Positions 1-8,036 of a DNA stretch of 64,000 nucleotides are shown here, piece after piece. Position numbers and translations under genes: made by a program. Every line of letters starts with the position of its first letter. Within the stretch, counting starts at the first letter, position 1. A model generated the notes under the pieces. The model was not told where the DNA came from. It did not search any database and saw only the letters and a program-made list of their open reading frames with translations. Source of the DNA: Spirosoma utsteinense (GTDB lineage Bacteria > Bacteroidota > Bacteroidia > Cytophagales > Spirosomataceae); contig NZ_VFIA01000004.1 in NCBI RefSeq assembly GCF_014282275.1, positions 1 to 64,000 on the forward strand. Direction: 5' to 3'.

Positions 1-2
1 AT

Positions 3-117
3 CAGGTTGGTGCTGGTAAGGCGGGTGTTCACCTCTTCCATTTCGAACAGAGCCGTTAAGCCCCGTACTGCCGATGGTACTGCCGTCAAAGGCGGGAGAG
101 TAGGAAGGTGCCACCTG
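3..117 (+). rRNA. rrf: 5S ribosomal RNA
   Basis: This is the 5S RNA of the large ribosomal subunit. The conserved core CGAACAGAGCCGTTAAG is at about 44-60, and the closing stem CAGGTTGG at 3-10 pairs with CCACCTG at 111-117. The length of about 115 bases fits the family. Ends were set from the terminal stem and may be off by a few bases. It is presumably the last gene of an rRNA operon lying left of the window. Confidence 0.93.
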
Positions 118-138
118 TTGACACAAGAAGCGAAGAGA

Positions 139-168
139 GAGCCGTTCATCGAGAGATGGACGGCTTTT
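139..168 (+). terminator. Rho-independent terminator of the rRNA operon
   Basis: GCCGTTCATC (141-150) pairs with GATGGACGGC (155-164) around a GAGA tetraloop, with one G-T pair, and is followed by TTTT. It lies about 20 bases after the 5S RNA. Confidence 0.85.
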
Positions 169-212
169 CGCGTTTATAAACTTCTATAAAAAATAGAATG
201 CTGTTGATGAGA

Positions 213-280
213 ACATGTCTTTCACATACAAAAGGGTCGCTAACAGCTGTCAGCGACCCTTTTGTATGTGAAAGACATGT
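213..280. repeat. 29-bp perfect inverted repeat between converging genes
   Basis: The arms 213-241 and 252-280 are exact reverse complements around a 10-base loop that itself contains ACAGCTGT. The inner part (AAAAGGGTCGCT paired with AGCGACCCTTTT) has the form of a bidirectional terminator. It sits between the rRNA operon and the converging gene at 286-747. The outer 17 bp of each arm are more than a terminator needs. Confidence 0.85.
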
Positions 281-285
281 TGTAA

Positions 286-747
286 TTATGCGTACACCAT
301 TGATTGAAAATTCGGCAATGTAATCTTTTCCAGTAATTGTTCTTTCAATAGCTCAGCCCAGGCGTTCATGTAGGCAACAACGTCATCACGTACGTTATGC
401 TTCAAATAACGCGCTTCGAGTGGGAAACGAGCCAACACTTGTCGATCGTCAAGTTTTTCAAGGTGCTTCAAGTCTTCCAGCATCAATCCGGCGTTGAGCA
501 TTTCATTAATGACGATGTCGATGGGCATTTGGCTGGTCGAGCAATAGTCCTCTACCTGCTCATTCCAGTCACCGTACCGTTGCATGGCATACTGGTGGAT
601 TTGATCCCGGTTAAGCTTGGTCAATTCCTGAGCTAAATTCCCGCAATTACAGCCACCCATATGGCCCCACTGGTACGGTGCGCCATTTTTTAATTTAATA
701 GCCGTACGGCGTAGTGCTTCGATGAGTTCGGGGGTAGGTCGTGCCAT
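286..747 (-). CDS. conserved protein of unknown function with a CxC motif
   Basis: A 153-residue soluble protein with no signal peptide or membrane segment. I recall similar proteins across Bacteroidetes but know no function for them. The most distinctive stretch is GHMGGCNCGNLAQ at residues 28-40, with Cys33 and Cys35, and a third cysteine at 69. The glycine-rich CxC could bind a metal or take part in thiol chemistry, but nothing in the sequence proves this. The rest looks helical and charged. It is transcribed alone, with 120 bases to the downstream end of leuA, and converges on the rRNA operon. The start is the ATG at 747. Confidence 0.85.
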   Translation of the reverse strand: MARPTPELIEALRRTAIKLKNGAPYQWGHMGGCNCGNLAQELTKLNRDQIHQYAMQRYGDWNEQVEDYCSTSQMPIDIVINEMLNAGLMLEDLKHLEKLDDRQVLARFPLEARYLKHNVRDDVVAYMNAWAELLKEQLLEKITLPNFQSMVYA

Positions 748-867
748 GACTACAATTGGTTTTCGTTGTCAAGATAACTAAATCGTATATAACGCTGCAA
801 CAGCCTGTTTTTGCGTTTTGTTCATCGTCGGCAAACATCCTGTGCCAAGTGCGTCCGACTCGCTCAT

Positions 868-2007
868 TTACCGCACTAACTCCATAAGGTCTTTGTCATT
901 TACCTCTTTACGAATATCAGCCATATCGAGAAAACGGGAGTAAATACCATCCAGTGTTGGCTTGTCATAGCGGTACCCGAGAAGTTCCAGGCGGTGCTTC
1001 AGCGCGTGGCGACCCGAGCGTGCAGTTAGCAGAATTGACGATTTATCGACACCTACATCCTGAGGGTTCATGATTTCGTAATTTTCGGAATGTTTCAAAA
1101 ACCCATCCTGGTGAATCCCCGACGAGTGCGCAAATGCATTCCGGCCCACAATGGCTTTATTAGCCTGAACAGGCATGTTCATCATCTCGGCAACCAGGTT
1201 GCTAACTGGAAATAAACGAGTCGAATTAACATTGGTGTAAAAGCCCAGTTCTTTTTTAACCTTCAACGCCATGACTACCTCTTCGAGGGAGGTGTTTCCA
1301 GCCCGTTCACCAATGCCGTTCACAGTCACTTCAACCTGACGGGCTCCATTCATAATCCCGGCCAGCGAGTTAGCTGTTGCCAGGCCCAGATCGTTATGGC
1401 AGTGGATGGAAATAGTCGCTTGATGCACATTGGACACGTGTTCATAAATGTAGGCTATCTTTCGGCCGTACTCATCCGGTAAACAATACCCTGTAGTATC
1501 AGGGATATTCACAACCGTAGCACCTGCTTTGATAACGGCCTCGGTTAGCTGTGCCAGAAAGACCAGATCAGCCCGACCCGCATCTTCAGCGTAAAATTCT
1601 ACATCTTCTACGTAGGTTTTGGCGTGTTTGACTGCAGCAACAGCCTGTTCCAGAATCTTTTCCCGCGTACTGCCAAACTTATTTTTGATGTGAATGTCAG
1701 ATGAACCGATGCCTGTATGAATACGCCCCCGCTTAGCATACTTGAGCGATTCGCCAGCGGCATCAATATCTCCTTTTACAGCCCGGCTAAGGGCACATAT
1801 CGTAGACTCCGTAACAGCTTTCGAAATCTCGACAATGGACCGGAAGTCGCCAGGGCTGGAAACCGGGAAACCGGCTTCAATAATATCCACGCCTAACAGC
1901 TCCAGCTCCTTAGCCACAATTACCTTTTCATCAGTCGAGAGCTGGCAGCCCGGTACTTGCTCACCGTCTCGTAGGGTAGTGTCGAAGATATATACTCGCT
2001 GGCTCAT
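868..2007 (-). CDS. leuA: 2-isopropylmalate synthase, short form without regulatory domain
   Basis: It condenses acetyl-CoA with 2-oxoisovalerate, the first committed step of leucine synthesis, in the cytoplasm. The 379-residue protein is a DRE-TIM HMGL-like barrel: DTTLRDGEQ at residues 9-17 supplies the metal-binding Asp and catalytic Arg, HCHNDLGLA lies near residue 200, and [10 protein letters not shown] follows. The C-terminal LeuA dimerisation/allosteric domain, where leucine inhibits longer homologues of about 500 residues, is absent, so feedback inhibition by leucine at that site is unlikely. A homocitrate or other acyltransferase role cannot be fully excluded from sequence, but the leu context makes 2-isopropylmalate synthase the best call. 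It has its own promoter, leader peptide and attenuator upstream (2042-2221), separating it from leuB. Confidence 0.88.
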   Translation of the reverse strand: MSQRVYIFDTTLRDGEQVPGCQLSTDEKVIVAKELELLGVDIIEAGFPVSSPGDFRSIVEISKAVTESTICALSRAVKGDIDAAGESLKYAKRGRIHTGIGSSDIHIKNKFGSTREKILEQAVAAVKHAKTYVEDVEFYAEDAGRADLVFLAQLTEAVIKAGATVVNIPDTTGYCLPDEYGRKIAYIYEHVSNVHQATISIHCHNDLGLATANSLAGIMNGARQVEVTVNGIGERAGNTSLEEVVMALKVKKELGFYTNVNSTRLFPVSNLVAEMMNMPVQANKAIVGRNAFAHSSGIHQDGFLKHSENYEIMNPQDVGVDKSSILLTARSGRHALKHRLELLGYRYDKPTLDGIYSRFLDMADIRKEVNDKDLMELVR

Positions 2008-2041
2008 AGACTTGAAATAACTTTCTATTTAGTAACTGATT

Positions 2042-2102
2042 AAAAAAAGGCCCCATCTGCTTGAGAAAGGGCCTTGTATAAAAACACGTGCCTCTCTCAA
2101 GC
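2042..2102 (-). promoter_or_regulatory. transcription attenuator upstream of leuA
   Basis: Reading the minus strand, AAGGCCC (2075-2069) pairs with GGGCCTT (2053-2047) and runs into seven T (2048-2042), a Rho-independent terminator 35 bases before the leuA start. A competing 12-bp stem pairs GCTTGAGAGAGG (2102-2091) with CCTTTCTCAAGC (2070-2059), with one G-T pair. It occupies the terminator loop and two bases of its left arm, so both cannot form together. The first antiterminator strand covers the last codon and stop of the leader peptide, so a ribosome that finishes the leader would mask it and favour termination. Confidence 0.85.
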
Positions 2103-2153
2103 TAAGGATAAGCTTAGTAGCTGCTCATTTTTGGATGCCGAGGTAGTGATCAT
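2097..2153 (-). CDS. leuL: leucine leader peptide of leuA
   Basis: An 18-codon frame, too short for routine gene calling, encodes MITTSASKNEQLLSLSLA. Four of its last seven residues are leucine (codons CTA CTA, TTA, TTA) and the TGA lies inside the antiterminator strand. Stalling at the first Leu pair for lack of charged tRNA-Leu would leave 2102-2091 free to form the antiterminator. A small stem, CTAAG (2117-2113) with CTTAG (2106-2102), is the likely region 1:2 pairing. Function is inferred from position, codon content and the RNA folds. The symbol is used by analogy with proteobacterial leuL, and no homology is claimed. Confidence 0.8.
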   Translation of the reverse strand: MITTSASKNEQLLSLSLA

Positions 2154-2160
2154 ATCGTTT

Positions 2161-2189
2161 GCGAAATTTCGCTAACTGCGTTATTACGC
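2161..2189 (-). promoter_or_regulatory. tandem palindromic operator, leuA copy
   Basis: Two 12-bp palindromes, GCGTAATAACGC (2189-2178; inverted arms GCGT and ACGC) and GCGAAATTTCGC (2172-2161; perfect), lie 17 bp apart start to start, directly downstream of the -7 box and ahead of the leader peptide. The same pair with the same 5-base spacer precedes ilvD (21323-21351). Both elements fit GCGwwATwwCGC. The position just after the promoter suits a repressor. Confidence 0.75.
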
Positions 2190-2191
2190 TA

Positions 2192-2221
2192 CAAAATTAA
2201 TGGTTCTTTGCATTGCTACAA
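2192..2221 (-). promoter_or_regulatory. leuA leader promoter
   Basis: A minus-strand -7 box TAATTTTG (2199-2192) matches the Bacteroidetes consensus TAnnTTTG. A TTG lies at 2221-2219 with 19 bases between, the usual -33 spacing. Transcription should begin near 2187, inside the first operator palindrome. Confidence 0.7.
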
Positions 2222-2263
2222 GTGCCTGATGAATTTTAATTGTCTGCCAGTCAGCAATTATTG

Positions 2264-3337
2264 CTATAAAAGTGCTTTTAACACCTGCTCGCCCATCGCC
2301 TGCGTACCCAGGATCATATCGCGGGGGGTCGATAGTTCAGCAATATCACCTGTACGGAAACCAGCCTTCAACACGGCATCTACCGCCTGAACAACAGCTT
2401 CGGCTTCTTCTTTCATTCCAAACGATATATCCAGCATAAGCGCAACAGACAGGACAGAAGCTAAGGGATTAGCAACGCCCTTCCCTGTAATATCGTGGGC
2501 GGACCCGTGAATCGGCTCGTATAAACCCGTTGTGTCGCCGACGGAGGCCGAGGCCAGCATACCCATTGAACCCGCAATCTGGCTAGCTTCATCAGTAAGG
2601 ATATCGCCAAATAGGTTGCCGGTAACCACTACATCGAAACGGCAGGGATCTTTAATGAGCAACATAGCCGCTGCATCAACAAACTGGTGCTCAACCGTAA
2701 CTTCCGGGTAGCGGGGGGCAATTTCCTGAACCACCTCGCGCCATAAACGTGACGACTCCAGTACGTTTGCCTTATCAACGGAGCATAGTTTTTTACGGCG
2801 GGTCATAGCAGCCTCGAAGGCTTTGACTGTGATCCGTTCAACTTCATAACGGCTGTAGATCATCGTATCGTACGCCGTATTGTTATCGTCCGTACGACCC
2901 CTTTCACCAAAATAGACGTCGCCGGTTAGTTCCCGGAAGAAGAGGATATCGGCACCCCGCAGAATTTCGGGTTTGATGCTCGATGCGCTCAGTAGTTCGT
3001 CAAACAGTTTGATTGGTCGCAGATTTGCGTATAGACCTAATGCTTTACGAATACCCAGCAGGCCCTGCTCGGGACGGACTTTAGCCGATGGATCGTTATC
3101 ATATTTAGGATGGCCCACTGCACCGAACAGAATAGCATCCGACGCCTTTGATTTGGTTATTGTCTCTTCAGGCAGCGGATTACCGGTTTCCTCAATGGCC
3201 GCGTGCCCGATCAGGGCCGTGTCGTACGTGAATTCGTGGTTGTACTTCGTGGCGATGGCGTCCAGCACCTGCTTACCAACGGCTGTTACTTCCTGACCAA
3301 TACCATCTCCGGCAATAACTACAATGTGTTTCTTCAT
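2264..3337 (-). CDS. leuB: 3-isopropylmalate dehydrogenase
   Basis: It oxidatively decarboxylates 3-isopropylmalate with NAD+ to 2-oxoisocaproate, the third leucine step. From the ATG at 3337 the protein is 357 residues, the normal length, and begins MKKHIVVIAGDGIGQEV, the conserved first strand and GDGIG loop of the isocitrate/isopropylmalate dehydrogenase fold. An upstream in-frame start at 3367 would add ten residues that do not fit the family. The substrate and NAD region includes a GSAHDITGKGVANP stretch near the C-terminus. It lies 130 bases after leuA2 in the leuC-D-A2-B run. Confidence 0.95.
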   Translation of the reverse strand: MKKHIVVIAGDGIGQEVTAVGKQVLDAIATKYNHEFTYDTALIGHAAIEETGNPLPEETITKSKASDAILFGAVGHPKYDNDPSAKVRPEQGLLGIRKALGLYANLRPIKLFDELLSASSIKPEILRGADILFFRELTGDVYFGERGRTDDNNTAYDTMIYSRYEVERITVKAFEAAMTRRKKLCSVDKANVLESSRLWREVVQEIAPRYPEVTVEHQFVDAAAMLLIKDPCRFDVVVTGNLFGDILTDEASQIAGSMGMLASASVGDTTGLYEPIHGSAHDITGKGVANPLASVLSVALMLDISFGMKEEAEAVVQAVDAVLKAGFRTGDIAELSTPRDMILGTQAMGEQVLKALL

Positions 3338-3467
3338 TTTGAAAAAGGAAAGGCAACCAGCAGACACAGCTCAAACAGCAACTATCGCTTCGTAACGCTT
3401 TCGACTGAGTGAATAAATTGAACAGAACTAACTTAACAGAGTGCTTATGACCTAAATCGTAACGGTT

Positions 3468-4988
3468 TTACTCCAGCGTGTTCAGCATCTTTTGCGTAGC
3501 CTTAATGGCCGATACCGTCTGGTCGGAGTCGAGACCCCGGGTTTTGAAATCTCCAGTCTTACAACGCCAAGTAATGATCGTTTCGCAAAGGGCGTCGGTT
3601 TGGCCACCGGTCGGAATGCGCACGGCATAGTCCGTTAGCAAGGGCAACGTCAGCTTCTTTTTGCCGTAAATTTTCTTTAACGCATTCATGAATGCGTCGT
3701 ATTGGCCGTCGCCCTGCGCGCTTTCCTCAAACTGCTCTTCGGCAATACGAACCCGCAATGTAGCCGAAGGCTTGAGATCTTTGGAATGGGTAAGCACGTA
3801 GTTTAGCACCTCCACCCGCGATGCCATTGAGTTTGTGTTCAACACATCAGCAATAACGTAGGGCAGATCTTCCCGCGTGACCATTTCCTTCTGGTCACCC
3901 AGCTCGATAACCCGCTGCGTTACCTTTTTAAGATCATCTTCCGATAATTGAATGCCTAGTTCACGCAGATTATTCTCGATGTTGGCTTTGCCCGACATTT
4001 TGCCGAGCGCATAGCTGCGTTTGCGGCCGAAGCGTTCGGGTAGTAGTGCGTTGAAGTACAGGTTATTCTTCTTATCGCCATCGGCGTGAATACCGGCTGT
4101 CTGGGTGAACACATTATCACCAACAACGGGTCTATTGTCGGGAATTCGAAGCCCCGAGAAGGTTTCAACGATTTTACTGACCTGATAGAGCGATTTCTCG
4201 ACAACACCCGTCCGCACTTCCGGCATAAAATCGCGCAACACAGCGATAGCACTCGCCAGCGGTGCGTTACCCGCCCGTTCGCCCAGCCCGTTAACGGTGA
4301 GGTGTATACCATGGGCCCCCGCCCGTACGGCCTCCATCACGTTGGCAATGCTGAGGTCGTAGTCGTTGTGGGCATGAAAGTCGAAATGCAGGGTAGGATA
4401 GCGGTTTACAAGCTGCCCAACGAAGGTGTAGGTCTCTGCCGGCGTCAATATGCCCAGCGTGTCGGGGAGCAATACCCGGAGAATGGATTGGGTTTGAAGG
4501 AAATCCAGAAACTGAAGCACATAGTCAGGCGAGTTGCGCATGCCGTTGCTCCAGTCTTCCAGATAAACATTGGCCTTCACACCCAGTTTATTAGCGGCAC
4601 AAATGACCTGCTTTATGTCGGCGAAATGGGCCTCAGGTGTCTTTTTGAGCTGGTGCGTCAGGTGATTCATAGACCCTTTGGTGAGCAGGTTCATGACTTT
4701 AGCACCCGATGCCCGCATCCAGTCAAGTGAGGCTTCGCCATCGACGAATGTCAACACCTCAATTTTGTCGATCAGGCCAACGCTGGTAGCCCAGCGCGTA
4801 ATCTGCTGCACCGCTTCCAGTTCGCCGGGCGACACCCGCGCTGAAGCGATCTCAACCCGGTCTACTTTTACTTCGGTCAGCAACAACTGAGCCAGTGCCA
4901 GTTTTTCGGACGCAGAAAACGACACACCGCTGGTCTGTTCACCATCGCGGAGTGTCGTGTCCATTATTTCAATGTAGCGACGTTTCAT
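3468..4988 (-). CDS. isopropylmalate/citramalate synthase family protein with regulatory domain
   Basis: A 506-residue Claisen condensation enzyme of the HMGL family: [12 protein letters not shown] at residues 10-21, HAHNDYDLS in mid-barrel and VNGLGERAGN near residue 240. Unlike the leuA product at 868-2007 it keeps a long C-terminal region (about residues 380-506) of the LeuA dimerisation/allosteric type. It could be a second 2-isopropylmalate synthase or an (R)-citramalate synthase that makes 2-oxobutyrate from pyruvate, bypassing threonine dehydratase. Sequence alone does not settle this, so no symbol is given. It sits between leuD and leuB, so a role in the leu/ile pathway is firm. Confidence 0.85.
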   Translation of the reverse strand: MKRRYIEIMDTTLRDGEQTSGVSFSASEKLALAQLLLTEVKVDRVEIASARVSPGELEAVQQITRWATSVGLIDKIEVLTFVDGEASLDWMRASGAKVMNLLTKGSMNHLTHQLKKTPEAHFADIKQVICAANKLGVKANVYLEDWSNGMRNSPDYVLQFLDFLQTQSILRVLLPDTLGILTPAETYTFVGQLVNRYPTLHFDFHAHNDYDLSIANVMEAVRAGAHGIHLTVNGLGERAGNAPLASAIAVLRDFMPEVRTGVVEKSLYQVSKIVETFSGLRIPDNRPVVGDNVFTQTAGIHADGDKKNNLYFNALLPERFGRKRSYALGKMSGKANIENNLRELGIQLSEDDLKKVTQRVIELGDQKEMVTREDLPYVIADVLNTNSMASRVEVLNYVLTHSKDLKPSATLRVRIAEEQFEESAQGDGQYDAFMNALKKIYGKKKLTLPLLTDYAVRIPTGGQTDALCETIITWRCKTGDFKTRGLDSDQTVSAIKATQKMLNTLE

Positions 4989-4999
4989 AGGTAATGATA

Positions 5000-5103
5000 G
5001 AATGAGTAAATGATAGAATGACCGGGCTGGCGAACCAGTGAATAGCGGATGTTCGATTTATTCACTGGTTCGCCAGCCCGGTCATTCTATCATTCACTCA
5101 TTC
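5000..5103. repeat. 45-bp inverted repeat between leuD and the synthase gene
   Basis: The arms 5000-5044 and 5059-5103 are reverse complements except for one mismatch (A5008 against C5095), around a 14-base loop. The left arm lies 12 bases from the start of the downstream gene and the right arm 10 bases from the leuD stop, so the element fills nearly the whole spacer inside an operon. Its outer part carries two copies of TGATAGAATGA. No T-run follows on the transcribed strand. Confidence 0.9.
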
Positions 5104-5112
5104 ACCAATTAG

Positions 5113-5724
5113 TTAAAAAGGTCGCGTTTCGGCAAAAGCAGCAATTTCGTTGTTCATCGACAGAAGGTAGTCGATGTCGTCGTAGCCGTTGGTGAGGTTG
5201 TGCTTCTTGTATTCGTTGATTGCAAAGCTCTCGCTCTCCCCCGTAGCCAGCAGCGTGACGGTTTGTGCCGGTAGGTTAACCTCCAGCTCCGTTGTTGGAT
5301 CGGCTTCGATGGCTGCGAAGATTTTCTCGAGAAATTCGGGACTGACCTTAACTGGCAGGATACCGACGTTGATAGAGTTTGCCTGGAAAATATCGGCAAA
5401 GAAGCTCGACACGACGCAACGGAAACCGTAGTCATATATGGCCCAGGCTGCGTGTTCCCGGCTCGATCCGCTGCCAAAGTTTTTGCCACCCACCAGAATT
5501 TTTCGGGGCGCCCCTTCGCCCGAGTAGGTCGGGTTGTTCAAGACGAAATCGGCTTTGGGCGTATTGTCGTTATTGTACCGCCAGTCGCGGAAAAGGTTGT
5601 CGCCAAATCCCTTGCGCTCGGTGGCTTTCAGAAAACGGGCGGGGATAATCTGGTCAGTGTCGACGTTCTCGTTGGGCATGGGAACGGCACTGCTGCGAAG
5701 AATGGTGAATTTGTCGTAAGCCAT
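5113..5724 (-). CDS. leuD: 3-isopropylmalate dehydratase small subunit
   Basis: This is the swivel subunit that partners LeuC to isomerise 2-isopropylmalate to 3-isopropylmalate. The 203-residue length is typical. Recognisable stretches are NVDTDQIIPARFLK near residues 20-33 and GKNFGSGSSREHAAWAI near 81-97, the substrate-binding loop of the aconitase swivel domain. It starts at the ATG at 5724, 82 bases after leuC. That spacer contains the tandem repeat at 5741-5768. Confidence 0.96.
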   Translation of the reverse strand: MAYDKFTILRSSAVPMPNENVDTDQIIPARFLKATERKGFGDNLFRDWRYNNDNTPKADFVLNNPTYSGEGAPRKILVGGKNFGSGSSREHAAWAIYDYGFRCVVSSFFADIFQANSINVGILPVKVSPEFLEKIFAAIEADPTTELEVNLPAQTVTLLATGESESFAINEYKKHNLTNGYDDIDYLLSMNNEIAAFAETRPF

Positions 5725-5740
5725 TTTTTATATAATGTAG

Positions 5741-5768
5741 AATGGAAAATGAATAATGGAAAATGAGA
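5741..5768. repeat. 14-bp tandem repeat between leuC and leuD
   Basis: Two adjacent units beginning AATGGAAAATGA fill part of the leuC-leuD spacer. Their reverse complement resembles the very end of leuC (5794-5820), giving an imperfect inverted repeat. A similar purine-rich run lies near 32908-32935 upstream of the GH3 gene. Confidence 0.6.
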
Positions 5769-5806
5769 TCTCACCTGAGTTAACCAGGCGAAGCGTTCAT
5801 TATTGA

Positions 5807-7216
5807 TTATGCAGTTTCCATTAGTCCACGTGGATCCGTAACGACACCCGTAACGGCGGCAGCGGCTGCTACCAGCGGGCTTGCCAAGAGCGTACGCGCA
5901 CCCGGTCCCTGGCGACCTTCGAAGTTACGGTTCGAGGTAGACACGGCGTATTTGCCTGCCGGTACCTTGTCTTCATTCATGGCCAGGCAAGCTGAGCAAC
6001 CCGGCTGCCGTAGTTCGAAACCAGCCTGGGTCAGGATTTCCAGAATACCTTCTTCCTGAATCTGTTTCTCAACTACGTGCGAACCCGGCACTAACCAGGC
6101 CGTTATGTTGTCGGCTTTCTGACGGCCTTTTACAATCGACGCAAAGGCGCGGAAGTCTTCAATCCGGCCATTGGTGCAACTGCCCAGGAACACAAAATCG
6201 ACCGGTTTGCCAATCATGGTTTCGTTTTCGGCGAAGCCCATGTATTGCAGGGATTTCTTATAGCTGGCTGATCCGTCTTTAACCGTGTCAGCCATAGGGA
6301 TCTGGTGGGTTACACCCGTTCCCAGGCCGGGGTTCGTACCGTAGGTGATTTGCGGCTCTATGTCGGCTGCGTCGAAGGTGAGGTCGAGATCAAAGGTAGC
6401 GCCTTCGTCAGTTTTGAGCGACTGCCAGTATGGAACGAGTTTGTCCCACTGCTCGCCCTTAGGCGATAACTCACGGCCTTTGAGGTAGTCGAGTGTGGTT
6501 TGGTCAGGAGCGATCATACCGCCCCGCGCGCCCATCTCGATGGTCATGTTACAAACCGTCATACGGCCTTCCATGCTCATATTCTCAAACACTTCGCCGG
6601 CATATTCCACGAAATAACCGGTAGCGCCACTGGCCGAAGTTTGCGAAATAATGTACAGAATAACGTCTTTAGGCAGTACAGCTTTACCGGTCTTACCGTT
6701 AACGGTGATGCGCATCTTCTTGGGTTTCGGCTGCATGATGCACTGCGTTGCCAGCACCATTTCAACTTCTGACGTACCGATACCAAACGCAATAGCACCG
6801 AATGCACCGTGGGTCGAGGTGTGCGAATCACCACAAACGATGGTCATGCCGGGTAAGGTGATTCCGTTTTCGGGCCCTACAACGTGTACGATACCATTTT
6901 TGATGTGGCCCAGGCCCCAATGCGAAATGCCGTAGGTTTTGGCGTTGCGCTCCAGAGCCGCCAACTGGTTAGCCGACATAGGGTCGGCAACGGGTAGGTG
7001 CTGGTTGAGCGTTGGGGTATTGTGATCGGCGGTTGCAAACGTGCGATCGGGAAACAACACCGTAGCGCCACGGCCTTCGAGGCCTAGAAAAGCCACCGGG
7101 CTGGTAACTTCATGGATGAAATGGCGGTCGATGAACAACACGTCGGGGCCATCTTTAACCTGCCGGATGACGTGGGCATCCCATACTTTATCGAACAGGG
7201 TCGTTGGGGTACTCAT
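5807..7216 (-). CDS. leuC: 3-isopropylmalate dehydratase large subunit
   Basis: This is the catalytic [4Fe-4S] subunit of isopropylmalate isomerase, 469 residues, the family's usual length. The cluster cysteines are visible in [13 protein letters not shown] near residue 347 and [11 protein letters not shown] near 406 and 409. The N-terminal [10 protein letters not shown] and [12 protein letters not shown] are also typical. It is the first gene of the leu block on the minus strand. The 265 bases upstream contain a large symmetrical dyad (7257-7308) but no clear promoter match. Confidence 0.97.
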   Translation of the reverse strand: MSTPTTLFDKVWDAHVIRQVKDGPDVLFIDRHFIHEVTSPVAFLGLEGRGATVLFPDRTFATADHNTPTLNQHLPVADPMSANQLAALERNAKTYGISHWGLGHIKNGIVHVVGPENGITLPGMTIVCGDSHTSTHGAFGAIAFGIGTSEVEMVLATQCIMQPKPKKMRITVNGKTGKAVLPKDVILYIISQTSASGATGYFVEYAGEVFENMSMEGRMTVCNMTIEMGARGGMIAPDQTTLDYLKGRELSPKGEQWDKLVPYWQSLKTDEGATFDLDLTFDAADIEPQITYGTNPGLGTGVTHQIPMADTVKDGSASYKKSLQYMGFAENETMIGKPVDFVFLGSCTNGRIEDFRAFASIVKGRQKADNITAWLVPGSHVVEKQIQEEGILEILTQAGFELRQPGCSACLAMNEDKVPAGKYAVSTSNRNFEGRQGPGARTLLASPLVAAAAAVTGVVTDPRGLMETA

Positions 7217-7256
7217 AGTTCTAAAGGATAACTATTTGATAATTTTCTTTGTCAGG

Positions 7257-7308
7257 CTGATGAAGGAAATATCTTAATGCTTATTAGTTAAGATGTTCTT
7301 TTCATCAG
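7257..7308. promoter_or_regulatory. nested symmetrical dyad upstream of leuC
   Basis: CTGATGAA (7257-7264) pairs with TTCATCAG (7301-7308), and ATCTTAA (7271-7277) pairs with TTAAGAT (7288-7294), all centred on 7282.5 with 6-base internal loops on each side. It lies 41-92 bases before the leuC start, in the promoter or leader region. It could be an operator for a dimeric regulator or an RNA structure. Confidence 0.5.
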
Positions 7309-7481
7309 TAGGGCAAATGAGTCAGGAAATATGGGTACAAATCTGGTACATGTTACTCAATGACTCATCCCGCCATTGGTCCAGTAAATAGCGATTTTAG
7401 TCCATCTATATGATTTGGGTGTAAAACCGTATTTATCGTGGCTGTAGAAAAGGAGTTATGCGGATGAATAAGCAATTTTCA

Positions 7482-8036
7482 CTAACTACGTTTAGGCTCG
7501 TAATGCAGAACAGTAAGCCCACAACTAAACGATGTGGCTTTTATCAATGTAAGGCCCTGTTTGGTGTCAAGTTCCCTAAAGATTGGCATTCCGTTACAAA
7601 TGGCAACCGGATTAATGAATAGATGGAATTCGTCGATCAGCCCCTGTTTGATCAGCGCCGAAACAAACGTTCCACCGCCATAAACAATGATGTCTTGTCC
7701 ACCTTCATGTTTTAGTTTATTGATTTCGTCGGCAAGGTCACCCTTGGCTAAAATGGTATTGGCCCAGTCTGACTCGTCAAGCGTTTTGGTGAAAACTACC
7801 TTTTTTGTTCCATTGATCTTCGTTGCCCCTTCTTCCTGTGGGTTCGCTGCCCAATGTGGAATAAATCCCTGGGCAAGTTTTCGCCCGAGTACGATGCAGT
7901 CAACAGGTTCAGTCAACGCAGTTACATAGTTTTTAAGTGCGTCGTCCCAATTGAATGTCAGCCAGTCCATTTCTCCGTTCGGACCCGAGATGAATCCATC
8001 GACGGTCATTTGTACCTGAAGCTTCAGCTTTCTCAT
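7482..8036 (-). CDS. RibD/dihydrofolate reductase-family protein
   Basis: A 185-residue protein with the RibD C-terminal/dihydrofolate reductase fold, which binds NADPH. The start MRKLKLQVQMTVDGFISGP is the usual first strand of these proteins and YGGGTFVSALIKQGLIDEF near residues 125-143 is the nucleotide-binding turn. Such small stand-alone proteins are usually annotated as dihydrofolate reductase family, but their substrates are mostly unknown and they are unlikely to be the housekeeping enzyme. The ATG at 8036 was chosen; upstream starts (8048, 8078) would add residues with no family match. It has no clear operon partner. Confidence 0.85.
   Translation of the reverse strand: MRKLKLQVQMTVDGFISGPNGEMDWLTFNWDDALKNYVTALTEPVDCIVLGRKLAQGFIPHWAANPQEEGATKINGTKKVVFTKTLDESDWANTILAKGDLADEINKLKHEGGQDIIVYGGGTFVSALIKQGLIDEFHLFINPVAICNGMPIFRELDTKQGLTLIKATSFSCGLTVLHYEPKRS

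Noticed and set aside
7..189. A 60-codon open frame at the left edge
   Set aside because: It overlaps the 5S rRNA and its terminator.
2208..2390. A + strand frame over the leuA promoter
   Set aside because: It overlaps the leuB 3' end and the regulatory region, and has no recognisable product.
4086..4730. A 214-codon frame antisense to the second synthase gene
   Set aside because: It lies wholly within a clear HMGL-family gene on the other strand and shows no motif.
7217..7440. A leader peptide for leuC
   Set aside because: Only very short frames without enriched Leu, Ile or Val codons, and no terminator with a T-run, are present.
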